The notes under the pieces are model-generated. The model had not been told where the DNA came from, ran no database searches, and was given only the letters and a program-made list of their open reading frames with translations. Below are positions 42,908 through 52,458 of a stretch of DNA of 64,000 nucleotides, one piece after another (the first letter of the stretch is position 1; each line of letters begins with the position of its first letter). The position numbers and the translations under genes are program-made. The DNA comes from Ralstonia condita. Its GTDB lineage: Bacteria > Pseudomonadota > Gammaproteobacteria > Burkholderiales > Burkholderiaceae. The stretch lies in NCBI RefSeq assembly GCF_958405655.1, contig NZ_CATYWO010000003.1:62001-126000 (forward strand). Reading direction: 5' to 3'.

Positions 42908-43942
42908 TTATGCGCGGATCAGCGCGGGCGCCAGCGCCGTCGGGTTGACCACGCTGTCGACGTTGCCCTGGAGCACATCGAGGATGTTCTGGAACGCAAA
43001 GCCGAAGTACATCTCGTAGCTTTCGCGTTCCACGTAGCCGATGTGCGGCGTGCAGATGCAGTTCTCCATGCGCAGCAGGGTGTGGCCCTGCAGGATGGGT
43101 TCCGTTTCAAACACGTCGATGGCGGCCATCCCGGGGCGTCCGCGGTTGAGCGCGGTCACCAGGCCGTTTTCCTCCACCAGCTCAGCGCGGCTGGTATTCA
43201 CGAAGAGCGCCGTCGGCTTCATGCGCGTAAGGTCGGCCACCGTCACGATGCCGCGCGTCTCATCATTCAGGCGCAGGTGGATGGACAGCACATCAGACTG
43301 CTCGAACAGCGCGTCCTTCGAGTCGGCCACGGCAAAGCCGTCGGCGCGGGCACGCTCCAGCGAACCCTCGCGCCCCCAGACCAGCACGTTCATCCCGAAG
43401 GCACGGCCATAGCCGGCCACAAGCTGGCCGATCTTGCCGTAGCCGAAAATCCCCAGCGTCTGCCCCTTGAGCACACGGCCAATGCCGAAGTTGGCCGGCA
43501 TCGTCGTGGACTTCAGCCCCGACTGCTGCCAGGCGCCGTGCTTGAGGCTCGCCACGTATTGCGGAATCCGGCGCTGCGCCGCCATCACCAGCGCCCAGGT
43601 CAATTCGGCTGGCGCCACCGGCGACCCCTTGCCCTCCAGCACGACCACGCCCTTGTCGGTACAGGCATCCAGGTCGATATGGCTGCCTGAATCGCGCGAC
43701 ACGCGGCCCGTCTGGCTGATGATCTTGAGCTTGGGCAGGCGGTCGAGCAGCTGACGCGTCACACGCGTGCGCTCCCGGATCAGCACGATGGCTTCTACGT
43801 CGGCCACGCGTGCGGCCAATTGACCCACACCCTTGACGGTGTTGTTGAATACTTTGACTTCGTGATCTTGCAGCAGGCTGAAGCAATCCAGCTTGCGAAC
43901 GGCGTCTTGGTAGTCGTCCAGTACGGCAATCTTCATCGACAT
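42908..43942 (-). CDS. D-2-hydroxyacid dehydrogenase family protein
   Basis: A 344-aa NAD-dependent dehydrogenase of the D-isomer type. The nucleotide-binding motif is GIFGYGKIGQ, the catalytic Arg lies in VNTSRAELV, Glu in DVFETEP and His in CTPHIG. The N-terminus is MSMKIAVLDDYQ; ATG 43936 is the alternative start. It probably reduces a 2-oxo acid to the D-hydroxy acid or the reverse, substrate unknown. Confidence 0.93.
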   Translation of the reverse strand: MSMKIAVLDDYQDAVRKLDCFSLLQDHEVKVFNNTVKGVGQLAARVADVEAIVLIRERTRVTRQLLDRLPKLKIISQTGRVSRDSGSHIDLDACTDKGVVVLEGKGSPVAPAELTWALVMAAQRRIPQYVASLKHGAWQQSGLKSTTMPANFGIGRVLKGQTLGIFGYGKIGQLVAGYGRAFGMNVLVWGREGSLERARADGFAVADSKDALFEQSDVLSIHLRLNDETRGIVTVADLTRMKPTALFVNTSRAELVEENGLVTALNRGRPGMAAIDVFETEPILQGHTLLRMENCICTPHIGYVERESYEMYFGFAFQNILDVLQGNVDSVVNPTALAPALIRA

Positions 43943-44352
43943 CTCACTTCGGACAATGGTGCGCAGCAAAAAACAGCGATCCCTCGCGGTGGTATTCTTC
44001 CCTTCCCCCGTCGCCCGGCAATCCGTGGCGACGTTCGGAATTGCCCGCCGCGGGCACGCAAATTGCGCAGCCACGCTGGTGACGAGTCCTTGTTCTTAAC
44101 GTCCCGTCACTTTAGCGCACGCGGCCCCCGCCGCCCGGAAAAACCCTCGATCCGGCGGCGCACCGCTTTGTAACTGAATGTGAAATCAGTACGGCTACCG
44201 ACCTTTCGCCTGCGTTGCCCCGCCCCCTGGAAATCGCTGATCCGGCGCGTCTGCGCTGTGCTGTCGATCGCTTTCCAACCTGCGGCCCCCTGGGACGGCG
44301 CCCGTATTGATCTGCCTCCGCTTTCTTTTTCACTTCCATTGGAGTTTTGGTC

Positions 44353-46221
44353 ATGAATCAACCCGTGATGCAGGGCGTGCCTGCATTGAACGTGCCCGAA
44401 TATGTGAAACACCCGCGCCTGATCGCGTGGGTGAGCGAGGTGGCGGCGCTCACGCGGCCTGAGCGCATCGTCTGGTGCGATGGCTCGCAGGAGGAATACG
44501 ACCGCCTGTGCGCCGAGATGGTCGCCGCCGGGACGATGAAGCGGCTCAACCCGGCCAAGCGCAAGAATTCGTACCTGGCGCTGTCCGATCCCTCGGATGT
44601 GGCGCGCGTGGAAGACCGCACCTTCATCTGCTCGGAAAAGAAGGAAGACGCCGGCCCCACCAACAACTGGATCGCCGCGGCCGAGATGCGCCAGACGCTG
44701 AACGGCCTGTTCGATGGCTGCATGCGCGGCCGCACGCTGTATGTGGTGCCGTTCTCGATGGGCCCGCTGGGCTCGCCGATCGCGCATATCGGCGTGGAGT
44801 TGTCGGACAGCCCTTACGTGGCCGTGAACATGCGCATCATGACCCGCATGGGCCGCGCCGTGTACGACGTGCTCGGCACCGACGGCGATTTCGTGCCGTG
44901 CGTGCACACCGTCGGCAAGCCACTGGCTGCCGGCGAGAAGGACGTGGCGTGGCCGTGCAACCCGACCAAGTACATCGTGCACTTTCCAGAATCGCGCGAG
45001 ATCTGGTCGTTCGGCTCGGGCTACGGCGGCAACGCGCTGCTGGGCAAGAAATGCTTCGCACTGCGGATTGCCTCCACCATGGGACGTGACCAGGGGTGGC
45101 TGGCCGAGCACATGCTGATCCTGGGCGTGACCTCGCCGGAAGGCAAGACCTACCACGTTGCGGCAGCCTTCCCGTCTGCCTGCGGCAAGACCAACTTTGC
45201 GATGCTGATCCCGCCGGCCGGCCTCAACGGCTGGAAGGTGACGACCATCGGCGACGACATCGCCTGGATCAAACCCCGCAAGGACGCCGACGGCCAGACA
45301 CGGCTGTACGCCATCAACCCGGAAGCCGGCTACTTCGGTGTCGCCCCGGGTACGAGCGAGAAGACCAACTTCAACGCGATGGCCACGCTCAAGGAAAACG
45401 TCATCTTCACCAACGTGGCGCTCACGGATGACGGCGACGTATGGTGGGAAGGCATGACCGACACGCCGCCCGCGCACCTGACCGACTGGCAGGGCCAGGA
45501 CTGGACGCCCGCGATCGCCAAGGAGACCGGCCGCAAGGCAGCGCACCCGAACGCCCGTTTCACGGCGCCGGCCGCGCAATGCCCGTCGATCGACCCGGAA
45601 TGGGACAACCCGGCCGGCGTGGCGATCGATGCATTCATCTTCGGCGGCCGCCGCTCGACCACCGTGCCGCTCGTCACCGAGGCCCGCGACTGGACCGAAG
45701 GTGTCTACATGGCCGCCACGATGGGCTCCGAAACCACCGCCGCGGCTGCCGGCCAGCAAGGCGTGGTGCGGCGCGACCCGTTCGCCATGCTGCCGTTCTG
45801 CGGCTACAACATGGCCGACTACTTCGCGCACTGGCTGAAGCTTGGCGAACAGCTCGCCAAGAGCGGTGCGACGCTGCCCAAGATCTTCTGCGTGAACTGG
45901 TTCCGCAAGGACGAAGACGGCCGCTTCGTGTGGCCGGGCTTCGGCGAAAACATGCGCGTGCTCAAGTGGATGATCGACCGCATCGAAGGCCAGGCTGAAG
46001 GCGACGAACATGTCTTCGGCGTTTCGCCGCGCTATGAGGAACTGAGCTGGGAAGGGCTGGACTTTACGGTCGAACAGTTCGAGAAGGTGATCTCGCTGGA
46101 CGTGGTCGCCTGGAAGCTTGAACTCGCGCTGCACGACGAACTGTTCACGCAACTGGCACACCGCCTGCCCCAGGCGTTGCCCGAGGCGAAAGCACGGCTG
46201 GAGGGAAGGTTGGGCAACTGA
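44353..46221 (+). CDS. pckG: phosphoenolpyruvate carboxykinase (GTP)
   Basis: A 622-aa enzyme of gluconeogenesis converting oxaloacetate and GTP to PEP, GDP and CO2. The P-loop AAFPSACGKTNFAML, the metal site segment GDDIAWI, the substrate motif FGGRRSTTVPLV and the C-terminal FGENMRVLKWMIDRI are all present at GTP-type length. GGAG precedes ATG 44353. Single gene, with its own terminator. The 278-base spacer before it shows no clear promoter box. Confidence 0.97.
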   Translation: MNQPVMQGVPALNVPEYVKHPRLIAWVSEVAALTRPERIVWCDGSQEEYDRLCAEMVAAGTMKRLNPAKRKNSYLALSDPSDVARVEDRTFICSEKKEDAGPTNNWIAAAEMRQTLNGLFDGCMRGRTLYVVPFSMGPLGSPIAHIGVELSDSPYVAVNMRIMTRMGRAVYDVLGTDGDFVPCVHTVGKPLAAGEKDVAWPCNPTKYIVHFPESREIWSFGSGYGGNALLGKKCFALRIASTMGRDQGWLAEHMLILGVTSPEGKTYHVAAAFPSACGKTNFAMLIPPAGLNGWKVTTIGDDIAWIKPRKDADGQTRLYAINPEAGYFGVAPGTSEKTNFNAMATLKENVIFTNVALTDDGDVWWEGMTDTPPAHLTDWQGQDWTPAIAKETGRKAAHPNARFTAPAAQCPSIDPEWDNPAGVAIDAFIFGGRRSTTVPLVTEARDWTEGVYMAATMGSETTAAAAGQQGVVRRDPFAMLPFCGYNMADYFAHWLKLGEQLAKSGATLPKIFCVNWFRKDEDGRFVWPGFGENMRVLKWMIDRIEGQAEGDEHVFGVSPRYEELSWEGLDFTVEQFEKVISLDVVAWKLELALHDELFTQLAHRLPQALPEAKARLEGRLGN

Positions 46222-46250
46222 GTCCACGCACGGCAGCCCGCGCCCCCAAG

Positions 46251-46279
46251 AAAAATCCGCGTCAATCGCGGGTTTTTTT
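46251..46279 (+). terminator. terminator of pckG
   Basis: CCGCG-TCAAT-CGCGG followed by GTTTTTTT, with an A-run before the stem, 36 bases after the stop. Confidence 0.85.
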
Positions 46280-46911
46280 ATCACCAAAATCAGCAATTAC
46301 AACTTAGAGACTAGTTCTTTTGAATAATCAGCCCTGCCAATTAGGTCAAACCCTCTAAATTGCCTCCTCATTTATGCGGTCAGGTTTTGTTGTGTCGACG
46401 AAAGCATAGTGACGCCCCACACCGGAACGCAGCGACATAGCAACGCTGCACCCTGCAAATGGCGCCAGTACGCCATCCGCGCCTCATGGGGGCGCTCCTG
46501 AGACTGTCACACCCGAGCCGCGGAGTTGCCACAAAGCGTTGGCGAAGCCGTTTTCTGTTTGACAGACTCGGACGAACATTGCTGTCGGCTTCGACGGTTG
46601 CCGGTCATTTTCAAACTGCCGACGCCACGTAACAAAATATAACAATAGGGATCAAACAATCGGCTTGTGGAGAAAATAAGAATAATTCTCCTGTCGGAGG
46701 CAAACGTTCGCCTCCAAACCTCAGTAAGACGACTTGCATGGGCCGCTCGCCTCGACTAACGGCCAGCACCCCTGGCAAACCCCTCCATATGGGGGGTATC
46801 AGATTAAAGAATCCGGTGAGTAATGAAATGAGCACCCTACTTTGGTAGGGAGCCATCAGCGGATGGCTCGGCCCGCCGGACGAGGCGGCACCGAAGATGG
46901 CGGGAGTCGGC
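46280..46911. other. gene-free, AT-richer spacer with palindromes
   Basis: I find no convincing gene here. It contains the near-palindrome ACCCCTCC-AT-ATGGGGGGT at 46779-46797, which looks like a metalloregulator or other operator, and two adjoining hairpins, CCCTAC-TTTG-GTAGGG (46835-46850) and AGCCATC-AGCG-GATGGCT (46851-46868), just downstream of the ArsR gene end. A further hairpin GGAGGC/GCCTCC lies near 46696. The base composition is lower in GC than the neighbours, suggesting foreign origin. Confidence 0.6.
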
Positions 46912-47217
46912 TCAGCAGTCCGCGCTCAACGACGCGCACTTGCTATGTAGAAATTCCAGGATCGGCGCAATATATTTGCACGTCGCTGAGTAAATAACAA
47001 AGCGCCCTTGCTGCCGGCTTTTCACCAAACCCGTTCTTGATAACTCCTTCAAATGAAATGTCACCGAGGATGGAGTTAAGTCAGAGGATGCGGAAATAAC
47101 ACCCGCCGAAATTCCATCCGGTCCTGATTCGACCAACAAAAGAAATATCTTCAACCTGTTTTCGTGCGCCAAAGCGCCCAATACTTCTGCTGCGCTTTTG
47201 ATATCGATTCGGTTCAT
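46912..47217 (-). CDS. ArsR-type winged-helix transcription regulator
   Basis: A 101-aa regulator with the SmtB/ArsR fold: EVLGALAHENRLKIFLLL (helices 1-2), the recognition helix LTPSSVTFHLKELSRTGLVKSR and the beta wing QGRFVIYSAT. The metal-binding ELCVCDL motif is missing; cysteines lie only near the C-terminus (TCKY, SKCASLSADC), so it may sense a thiol-reactive signal or none. Located between pckG and the Tad operon on the opposite strand; it could regulate the pilus genes, an inference. Confidence 0.85.
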   Translation of the reverse strand: MNRIDIKSAAEVLGALAHENRLKIFLLLVESGPDGISAGVISASSDLTPSSVTFHLKELSRTGLVKSRQQGRFVIYSATCKYIAPILEFLHSKCASLSADC

Positions 47218-47476
47218 TTTTGTTTCTTATGAAGTACAACACATATCCGAGCCCGGACCCGTCATGGCTCGCCGCGCGCTCCCATCTCGTGTGACGGGCC
47301 GCCTCCCTTCAGCCTTTACGCCGCCTCCCGTCGGAACGTCCACACGCCTGTAACATTTATGTTGTCTCGTGCGAGATAACGCAAGCTTCGCGCGAAGGGT
47401 AATGCGTGCGATATTAAACCGCAACCGCGATGACGTCATTTCAATAATCATTAAAACGTAGAAACTATTTCGCTTC

Positions 47477-47492
47477 TGGCATATTTCTCGCG
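47477..47492 (+). promoter_or_regulatory. candidate sigma-54 promoter of the Tad operon
   Basis: TGGCATATTTCTCGCG has the GG-N10-GC spacing and a TGGCAY -24 box; the -12 box TCGC differs from TTGC by one base. It lies 115 bases before the first pilin start codon. Confidence 0.45.
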
Positions 47493-47606
47493 CTGCTACT
47501 ATTCCGCCCGCTGACCAGTGGGGCCTTTTGCATGGCCAGCTTATTCGGGCCGCATGGCCTTTCTGAGGCGCGACCTTATTCGCCCGCTCAAACGGAAGGA
47601 GTTGTT

Positions 47607-47894
47607 ATGACATTCGCAAAGCTGCGCAGCCGCGCCCGCCAGAAGGGGCAAGGCATGACGGAATACATCATCATCGTTGCCCTGATCGCCGTGTCAGCCA
47701 TCGGCGTGTACGCCATGTTCGGCCAGACGATCCGCCACCAGACCGCCGCCCTCGCGTCAGAAATGTCGGGGAAGACAAGCGAGTCGCAGAACAACATCAA
47801 CCGCGCGGGCCAGGACTCCGGGCAAGCGACGAACAAGGCCAACCAAGGCAAGGGCCTGAACAACTTCAACGTCGGCAACGACACGGGCAACTAA
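47607..47894 (+). CDS. Flp-type pilin, first copy
   Basis: A 95-aa pilin. After a short basic leader comes the cleavage site G/QGMTEY with Glu at +5, as in type IVb/Flp pilins, then the hydrophobic stretch IIIVALIAVSAIGVYAMFG. The mature part is Asn/Gln/Gly-rich (GQATNKANQGKGLNNF). GGAAGGAG before ATG 47607 is strong. First gene of the Tad operon; the prepilin peptidase that must process it is not in the window. Confidence 0.92.
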   Translation: MTFAKLRSRARQKGQGMTEYIIIVALIAVSAIGVYAMFGQTIRHQTAALASEMSGKTSESQNNINRAGQDSGQATNKANQGKGLNNFNVGNDTGN

Positions 47895-47913
47895 GCCAAC
47901 CTGTGCCGACCCC

Positions 47914-49446
47914 ATGCGCAAGCCTTGCCTTCATGGCAAGGCCGCGCTTGCCCGGCAGCGAGGGCAGGCGCTGGCCTTCGCCCTCATCTTTCTGGCCGTC
48001 GGGGGCCTCGCCCTCTTCACGGCATTCAATGCGTCTCAGCTGACCAGCGCGAAGACGAAACTCCAGAACACCGCAGACGCAACCGCCTACAGCGTGGCCG
48101 TATTGCAGGCGCGCGACTACAACTTCAGCGCGTATACCAACCGCGCCATGGTGGCCAACCAGGCGGCCGTCGCCCAGGTACTGAGCCTGAAGTCGTGGAT
48201 CGACGAAGTCAGCGAGACCGCGCAGTCGGATCACGTGGTCGACACAGAAATCGACGTGTTTGCCGATCTGGGCGAGGTCGAGTGGGATCTGCCCAAGCAG
48301 ACGGCCCGCGCCATGATCACCCCACTCAAGTCGACCATCGACTCCATCGCACCGACGGTAGTGAAGGGCCTGGACCTCCTGAACTGGTCACTTTCTACAG
48401 CACAGCACACCTACCGCCTGGCCACGCTTGCCTCCTATCCGTTGGTGGCCAACCAGGTGGCACAAGCCAACGAGCCTCACACGACGGCCGACGAGGGTTA
48501 TATGGCGACCCTCGGGGCCCCGAAGCTGTTCGCCTGGAAGAACTACGTCACGCGCACGGATCCAAAGCAGCAAGCCGGTAGCGGCGGTAGCGGCGCGGAC
48601 CGCTTCGCCGACGTGGTCACGGACAAGGACACGCTCGACGACTTTGTGCCAGAACGCGGCAAGATCCGCACCCCGACCGTGGCCAGTACAGCCGAGAAAG
48701 GCTGTGTCGGTTCGGTGTTCAGCTTCATGCTCGTTGGCGAGCCGCACTCTGGCGCCACGCAGTTGCGCCCGGACCTCTCGGGCTGGGAAGCCCTCGATGC
48801 GACTGCAGCCGTCGGCAACCTGATCTGCATCTGGGCCACCCCACTGGGGCCGGTCGGTTTTGATCTTCCGATCCTCGAATCCTTGGGGCGCGGCGGCGCC
48901 GCCAATGGCCCCGGCAGCAGCTATTCCGGCACCAGCGGCTATCGCAACACCGGGAATATCGGCGACACACTCGTCAGCGCGGCAGCCATCGCGGCGTTCC
49001 TGCAATACGAGGTAGGCCCCGGCTCATCACTCGACAACTCGAGCCGCGCGGGCTTGCAGCCTTACTACGATTTGAGTGATCCGAAAAAGGCAGCGCCAGG
49101 CGATGCCAACTTCAACCGCGCGCCGACGATCACGTTGCAGGTCAAGCGCAGCGTCGACACCGCCCGCACAACCCAAGCCATGCAAGTTGGCGTCGGGCGA
49201 ACCCAGCTGGAAGACGCCGCCCCATCCAACGAACTGCGTGCGCTGTCCAGCGCCAGCGCTTACTTCATCCGCCCGCGCAGCACGGGCGGCCCCGGCAGCC
49301 TGCTGAACGCGGCGGCCTGGCGCCGTGGCGACAATCGGTTCGAATACCCGAGCCTGTTCAGCCCGTACTGGCAGCCATCCCTGGTCGATACCTCCACCAC
49401 CGACCTCGAAGCCGCCGCCGTGGCACAAGCCGCAGGAGCGCCGTGA
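47914..49446 (+). CDS. TadG-like pilus assembly protein
   Basis: A 510-aa protein anchored by an N-terminal helix (RQRGQALAFALIFLAVGGLALF), the pattern of Tad minor pilins, although the +5 residue is Phe not Glu. After ALFTAFNASQLTSAKTKLQNTADATAYSVAV (part), the protein is mostly soluble periplasmic or extracellular. No von Willebrand factor domain motif is evident. It probably belongs to the assembly complex or pilus base. Its stop overlaps the next ATG by one base. Confidence 0.8.
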   Translation: MRKPCLHGKAALARQRGQALAFALIFLAVGGLALFTAFNASQLTSAKTKLQNTADATAYSVAVLQARDYNFSAYTNRAMVANQAAVAQVLSLKSWIDEVSETAQSDHVVDTEIDVFADLGEVEWDLPKQTARAMITPLKSTIDSIAPTVVKGLDLLNWSLSTAQHTYRLATLASYPLVANQVAQANEPHTTADEGYMATLGAPKLFAWKNYVTRTDPKQQAGSGGSGADRFADVVTDKDTLDDFVPERGKIRTPTVASTAEKGCVGSVFSFMLVGEPHSGATQLRPDLSGWEALDATAAVGNLICIWATPLGPVGFDLPILESLGRGGAANGPGSSYSGTSGYRNTGNIGDTLVSAAAIAAFLQYEVGPGSSLDNSSRAGLQPYYDLSDPKKAAPGDANFNRAPTITLQVKRSVDTARTTQAMQVGVGRTQLEDAAPSNELRALSSASAYFIRPRSTGGPGSLLNAAAWRRGDNRFEYPSLFSPYWQPSLVDTSTTDLEAAAVAQAAGAP

Positions 49447-50261
49447 TGAATCGACCGACCTCCTGCAACCGAAGCCGCAGCGCCCTCCGCCGGCAGCGCG
49501 GCCAGGCAATCGTCGAACTGGCGGCTGTGGCCGGTGGCGTGCTGGTGCTGCTCTTCCTGGCCATGGCGATGCTGGGCCGGCTGAGCGATGTGCGGAACAA
49601 GACGCTGATGGCCGGCCGCTACGCTGCATGGGAGCGCACCGTGTACCTGGACGATGCTGCCTGGAACCAGTACGGCATGTCCCGCACCAAGCAGCCCGAA
49701 GCCATCCGCAGCGAGATGGTGCAACGTGTGCTCGGCCATGACGATCCCAGGCTGCACGCCGACGATGGCACCCGCGCCTCGTTGCCGGCGGGCGGTGTTC
49801 CGATGTGGCACGACATTGCCGGAGGCGACCTGCTGGCGAGCTACGACGACATCCAGCTCAGCACGAGCCGCAGTGGCACCAGCACCCCGCTCGACACGGC
49901 GGTGGCGGCACTGGATGCCGGCGGCACCGTCGGCGTCGGGTTCGATTTGCCGACAAACAACGAGCAGACGGCACTTGTGAGCCTGAGCGTCGCCAACTCC
50001 AGCGACACCCTTCGGCAATTGTGGCCAGGCTGGAGCGGCTTCACCGCCAGCGACAAGCACGTCCTGCTGACGAATGGATGGACGCCTGATGGTTCCAGCG
50101 GCACGCTGGCACAGGTCAGCAATGCCACGCCCGTCAAGAAAGCCGGCCTCATGGGAGGGGTCGCGCTTGATGTCCTGGCCTGGTTCGCACCCGACATCCT
50201 CGGTCTGGACCTGGGCAAGATCGCCCCCGATGTGGTGCCTGCCGATCGACTGGGGCAATAG
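49446..50261 (+). CDS. TadE-like minor pilin/pseudopilin
   Basis: A 271-aa protein with the site RG/QAIVE (Glu at +5) and the hydrophobic helix LAAVAGGVLVLLFLAMAML, so it is a likely substrate of the prepilin peptidase. The rest is soluble (VRNKTLMAGRYAAWERTVY). ATG 49446 overlaps the TadG stop (TGATG), so translation is coupled. An upstream GTG at 49443 is not needed. Confidence 0.8.
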   Translation: MNRPTSCNRSRSALRRQRGQAIVELAAVAGGVLVLLFLAMAMLGRLSDVRNKTLMAGRYAAWERTVYLDDAAWNQYGMSRTKQPEAIRSEMVQRVLGHDDPRLHADDGTRASLPAGGVPMWHDIAGGDLLASYDDIQLSTSRSGTSTPLDTAVAALDAGGTVGVGFDLPTNNEQTALVSLSVANSSDTLRQLWPGWSGFTASDKHVLLTNGWTPDGSSGTLAQVSNATPVKKAGLMGGVALDVLAWFAPDILGLDLGKIAPDVVPADRLGQ

Positions 50262-50262
50262 C

Positions 50263-51018
50263 ATGGCCAACACACTCCGCGACCGTATCGCGCAACCATC
50301 GATCCTGTTCTGCTGGCTGACCGTCCTGGGTTGCCTGAGCGCGACCGGCCTTGCCCACGCCGCAAGCAGCGCGGCAAGTCAGTGCGCCCGCATGCCGCTG
50401 CGCCCCGACGTTGGCGCCTGGATCAGCCAGGATACGGTGGTCGACGGCATGCCACTGGCCGTCATGACGGTCAGCTACCGCAACACGCCCGGCGATGTGG
50501 TCCGCCGCTACAAGGCCTACTGGGACGACGCCGGCATCCCGTCGCGGGGTGTGCACAACCACAAGGGGTGGATCGTCACGGCGACTGACGGCGAGTGCAG
50601 CTACGTCCTTCAGATGCCGGCGCAGCCCGACCCGCGCGGCATGGCAGCCGGCGTGTACAGCGCGATGCGCTTGCGCAAGATGGACACGCCCACCGACGTC
50701 GGCTCGGCAGCGTTGCCGCTGCCGCTTGGCGGCAAGGTCCTCTCCGATGTGGTCAGCCGAGATCCGATGGCCGTGGGCCGCACGGTGGTCGTGCAGTTGA
50801 GCGGCAGCGCGGCGCGCGCCCGCGACAGCTATCTCGCCAATGTGCAGGCTGCCGGATGGCGCGTGCTGTCCAGCGCGCAGGCGCTGGGCAAGTCCACCGG
50901 CACAGGTCGCCGCGGCTACGGCATGGCGCTGCAGAAGGAAGGCTACAAGCTGGATGCGGCGTTCGTTCCCAACGGCGCCAGCACGCAAGCCGTGCTGAAC
51001 CTGTCGAGGCAGCTGTGA
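50263..51018 (+). CDS. secreted protein of unknown function in the Tad operon
   Basis: A 251-aa protein with a signal peptide (SILFCWLTVLGCLSATGLAHAASS). The mature part has VVDGMPLAVMTVSYRNTPGDVVRRYKAYWDD and a later repeat of similar fold (SRDPMAVGRTVVVQLSGSAA), in parts, which suggests two related domains. No family recognised. Two bases after the TadE-like gene. Confidence 0.75.
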   Translation: MANTLRDRIAQPSILFCWLTVLGCLSATGLAHAASSAASQCARMPLRPDVGAWISQDTVVDGMPLAVMTVSYRNTPGDVVRRYKAYWDDAGIPSRGVHNHKGWIVTATDGECSYVLQMPAQPDPRGMAAGVYSAMRLRKMDTPTDVGSAALPLPLGGKVLSDVVSRDPMAVGRTVVVQLSGSAARARDSYLANVQAAGWRVLSSAQALGKSTGTGRRGYGMALQKEGYKLDAAFVPNGASTQAVLNLSRQL

Positions 51019-51236
51019 AGACAACCCGAAGCCCGAGGTCGCGCCGCGGCGCCGGCGGTATCGCCACGGCGGCTCATGCGTCGATGCGAGGTCAGGTCTA
51101 CGCGGAATACGTGGTGATCCTCGTCGTCGTGATCCTGCTGTTGATCACGGGAGGCGACAGCTCGCCCATCAACCAGCTCATCGCAGCCTTCAAATCGTTC
51201 TACCAGTCGTACAGCTACGCCATCGCAGTGCCGTAA
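51015..51236 (+). CDS. second Flp-like pilin
   Basis: A 73-aa protein starting with GTG overlapping the previous stop (GTGA). A basic leader ends in RG/QVYAEY, Glu at +5, and a hydrophobic stretch VVILVVVILLLITGG follows. The short mature part ends YQSYSYAIAVP. It is similar in layout but not in sequence to the first pilin. ATG 51084 is a shorter alternative but would remove the leader. Confidence 0.75.
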   Translation: MKTTRSPRSRRGAGGIATAAHASMRGQVYAEYVVILVVVILLLITGGDSSPINQLIAAFKSFYQSYSYAIAVP

Positions 51237-51290
51237 GCCTGCGCCGACGGCTTCCGTGCCCTGTCCTTACTTATTTGACGTCGACCTTTC

Positions 51291-52358
51291 ATGCTGAAGA
51301 AGATCAAAGTCCGCTCGCTGGCAAGCAACCCCTGGGTCATGCTGGTCGTCGCCGTGGCAGCGGCCGCGTTGCTGACGTTTTGGGTGTACCGCTTCCTGGA
51401 TAGCCGCGAAGCGGCCCTGAAGGCCAAGCTCGCCGCCGAGCTGAGCCGCCAGAAGCACGTATCGGTCCTGGTGCCGGTGCGCGATGCGGCGGTAGGCACC
51501 GTGGTGGACAACAACAACTTCGCCGCACGCGACGTGCCCGCCGACCTCGTGTTCGACGATGTCATTCGTGCCAGTGACTTCGATGCGGTCTCCAATCTGA
51601 AGCTGGTCCGCGCAGTCGCCCGGGGCCGTCCGGTGCGGCGCGCCGATCTGGAAGCGCTGCAAGCGCGCGACTTCTCCGACATGCTTGAGGTCGGAAAGCG
51701 CGCTTTGACCATCGAAATCGACGCCGTCAATTCGGCTGACAAGATGCTCAAGCCGGGCAATCACATCGACCTGTACCTCATCAGTGCTGCCGGTAGCAAC
51801 GCAAGCGGCAGCGCAGATGACGGAAGATCCGCCGGCAAGGCCGCTCGCCTGCTCCTGTCCGACCTGACCGTGATTGCAACGGGGCAAGACGTTCGCGCAC
51901 GCGACCTGGGCGAAGCCTACGAGCGTCGGCGCGCAAACGTACAAGCCGGACAGCCTGACGATCCGACCGCCTACGACAGCGTCACGCTGAGCGTGACGCC
52001 CGAGCAGGCGGCACGCATCTCGCTGGCCCAGAAGGTCGGCAATCTGCGCGCGGTGCTGCGCAATGCCGCCGACAAACGCTCGACCCCTCAGATCGTCGTT
52101 CAAGAGCGCTCGCTCTTTTCGGATGACGCGGATACCGATGCGGTTCAGTACATCGTGGGTAACACGCACGGCAAGCTGATCTCGTCCCTGCCGAATGCGC
52201 CAGAACTTCCGATCGGCACCAACGCGACTGCAACCAGCCTGCGCTCGGATGCCGCGCTGGCGGCGTCACAGAAGCTCGCCGCCGCCCAGCAAGCCAGCAT
52301 GGACCGACTGACCAGCGCCCTCGTCGGAGCCGGCACCGTCCAGCAGCAAGGCAACTGA
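51291..52358 (+). CDS. cpaB: Flp pilus assembly protein CpaB/RcpC
   Basis: A 355-aa inner-membrane/periplasmic protein. An N-terminal membrane helix (NPWVMLVVAVAAAALLTFWVY, in part) is followed by the SAF domain (VSVLVPVRDAAVGTVV, then DVPADLVFDD) and the RcpC domain (ALTIEIDAVNSADKMLKPGNHIDLYLI, in part). Helps to assemble or stabilise the secretin. Precedes the secretin gene by 100 bases. Confidence 0.92.
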   Translation: MLKKIKVRSLASNPWVMLVVAVAAAALLTFWVYRFLDSREAALKAKLAAELSRQKHVSVLVPVRDAAVGTVVDNNNFAARDVPADLVFDDVIRASDFDAVSNLKLVRAVARGRPVRRADLEALQARDFSDMLEVGKRALTIEIDAVNSADKMLKPGNHIDLYLISAAGSNASGSADDGRSAGKAARLLLSDLTVIATGQDVRARDLGEAYERRRANVQAGQPDDPTAYDSVTLSVTPEQAARISLAQKVGNLRAVLRNAADKRSTPQIVVQERSLFSDDADTDAVQYIVGNTHGKLISSLPNAPELPIGTNATATSLRSDAALAASQKLAAAQQASMDRLTSALVGAGTVQQQGN

Positions 52359-52458
52359 CCCCTCGGATAGCCGTACGGCCAAGCCCACGTCATGAATCGG
52401 GGCAGCGGCACACGGCCCCCCCCTTCCTCAACCGATTCTTCGATTGCAGAGCGATTGC

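Noticed and set aside
44107..46296. 729-codon open frame antisense to pckG
   Set aside because: Low-complexity shadow; the plus-strand product is a complete PEP carboxykinase.
46611..46856. 81-codon minus-strand frame
   Set aside because: Overlaps palindromes and hairpins, has no family resemblance or ribosome binding site.
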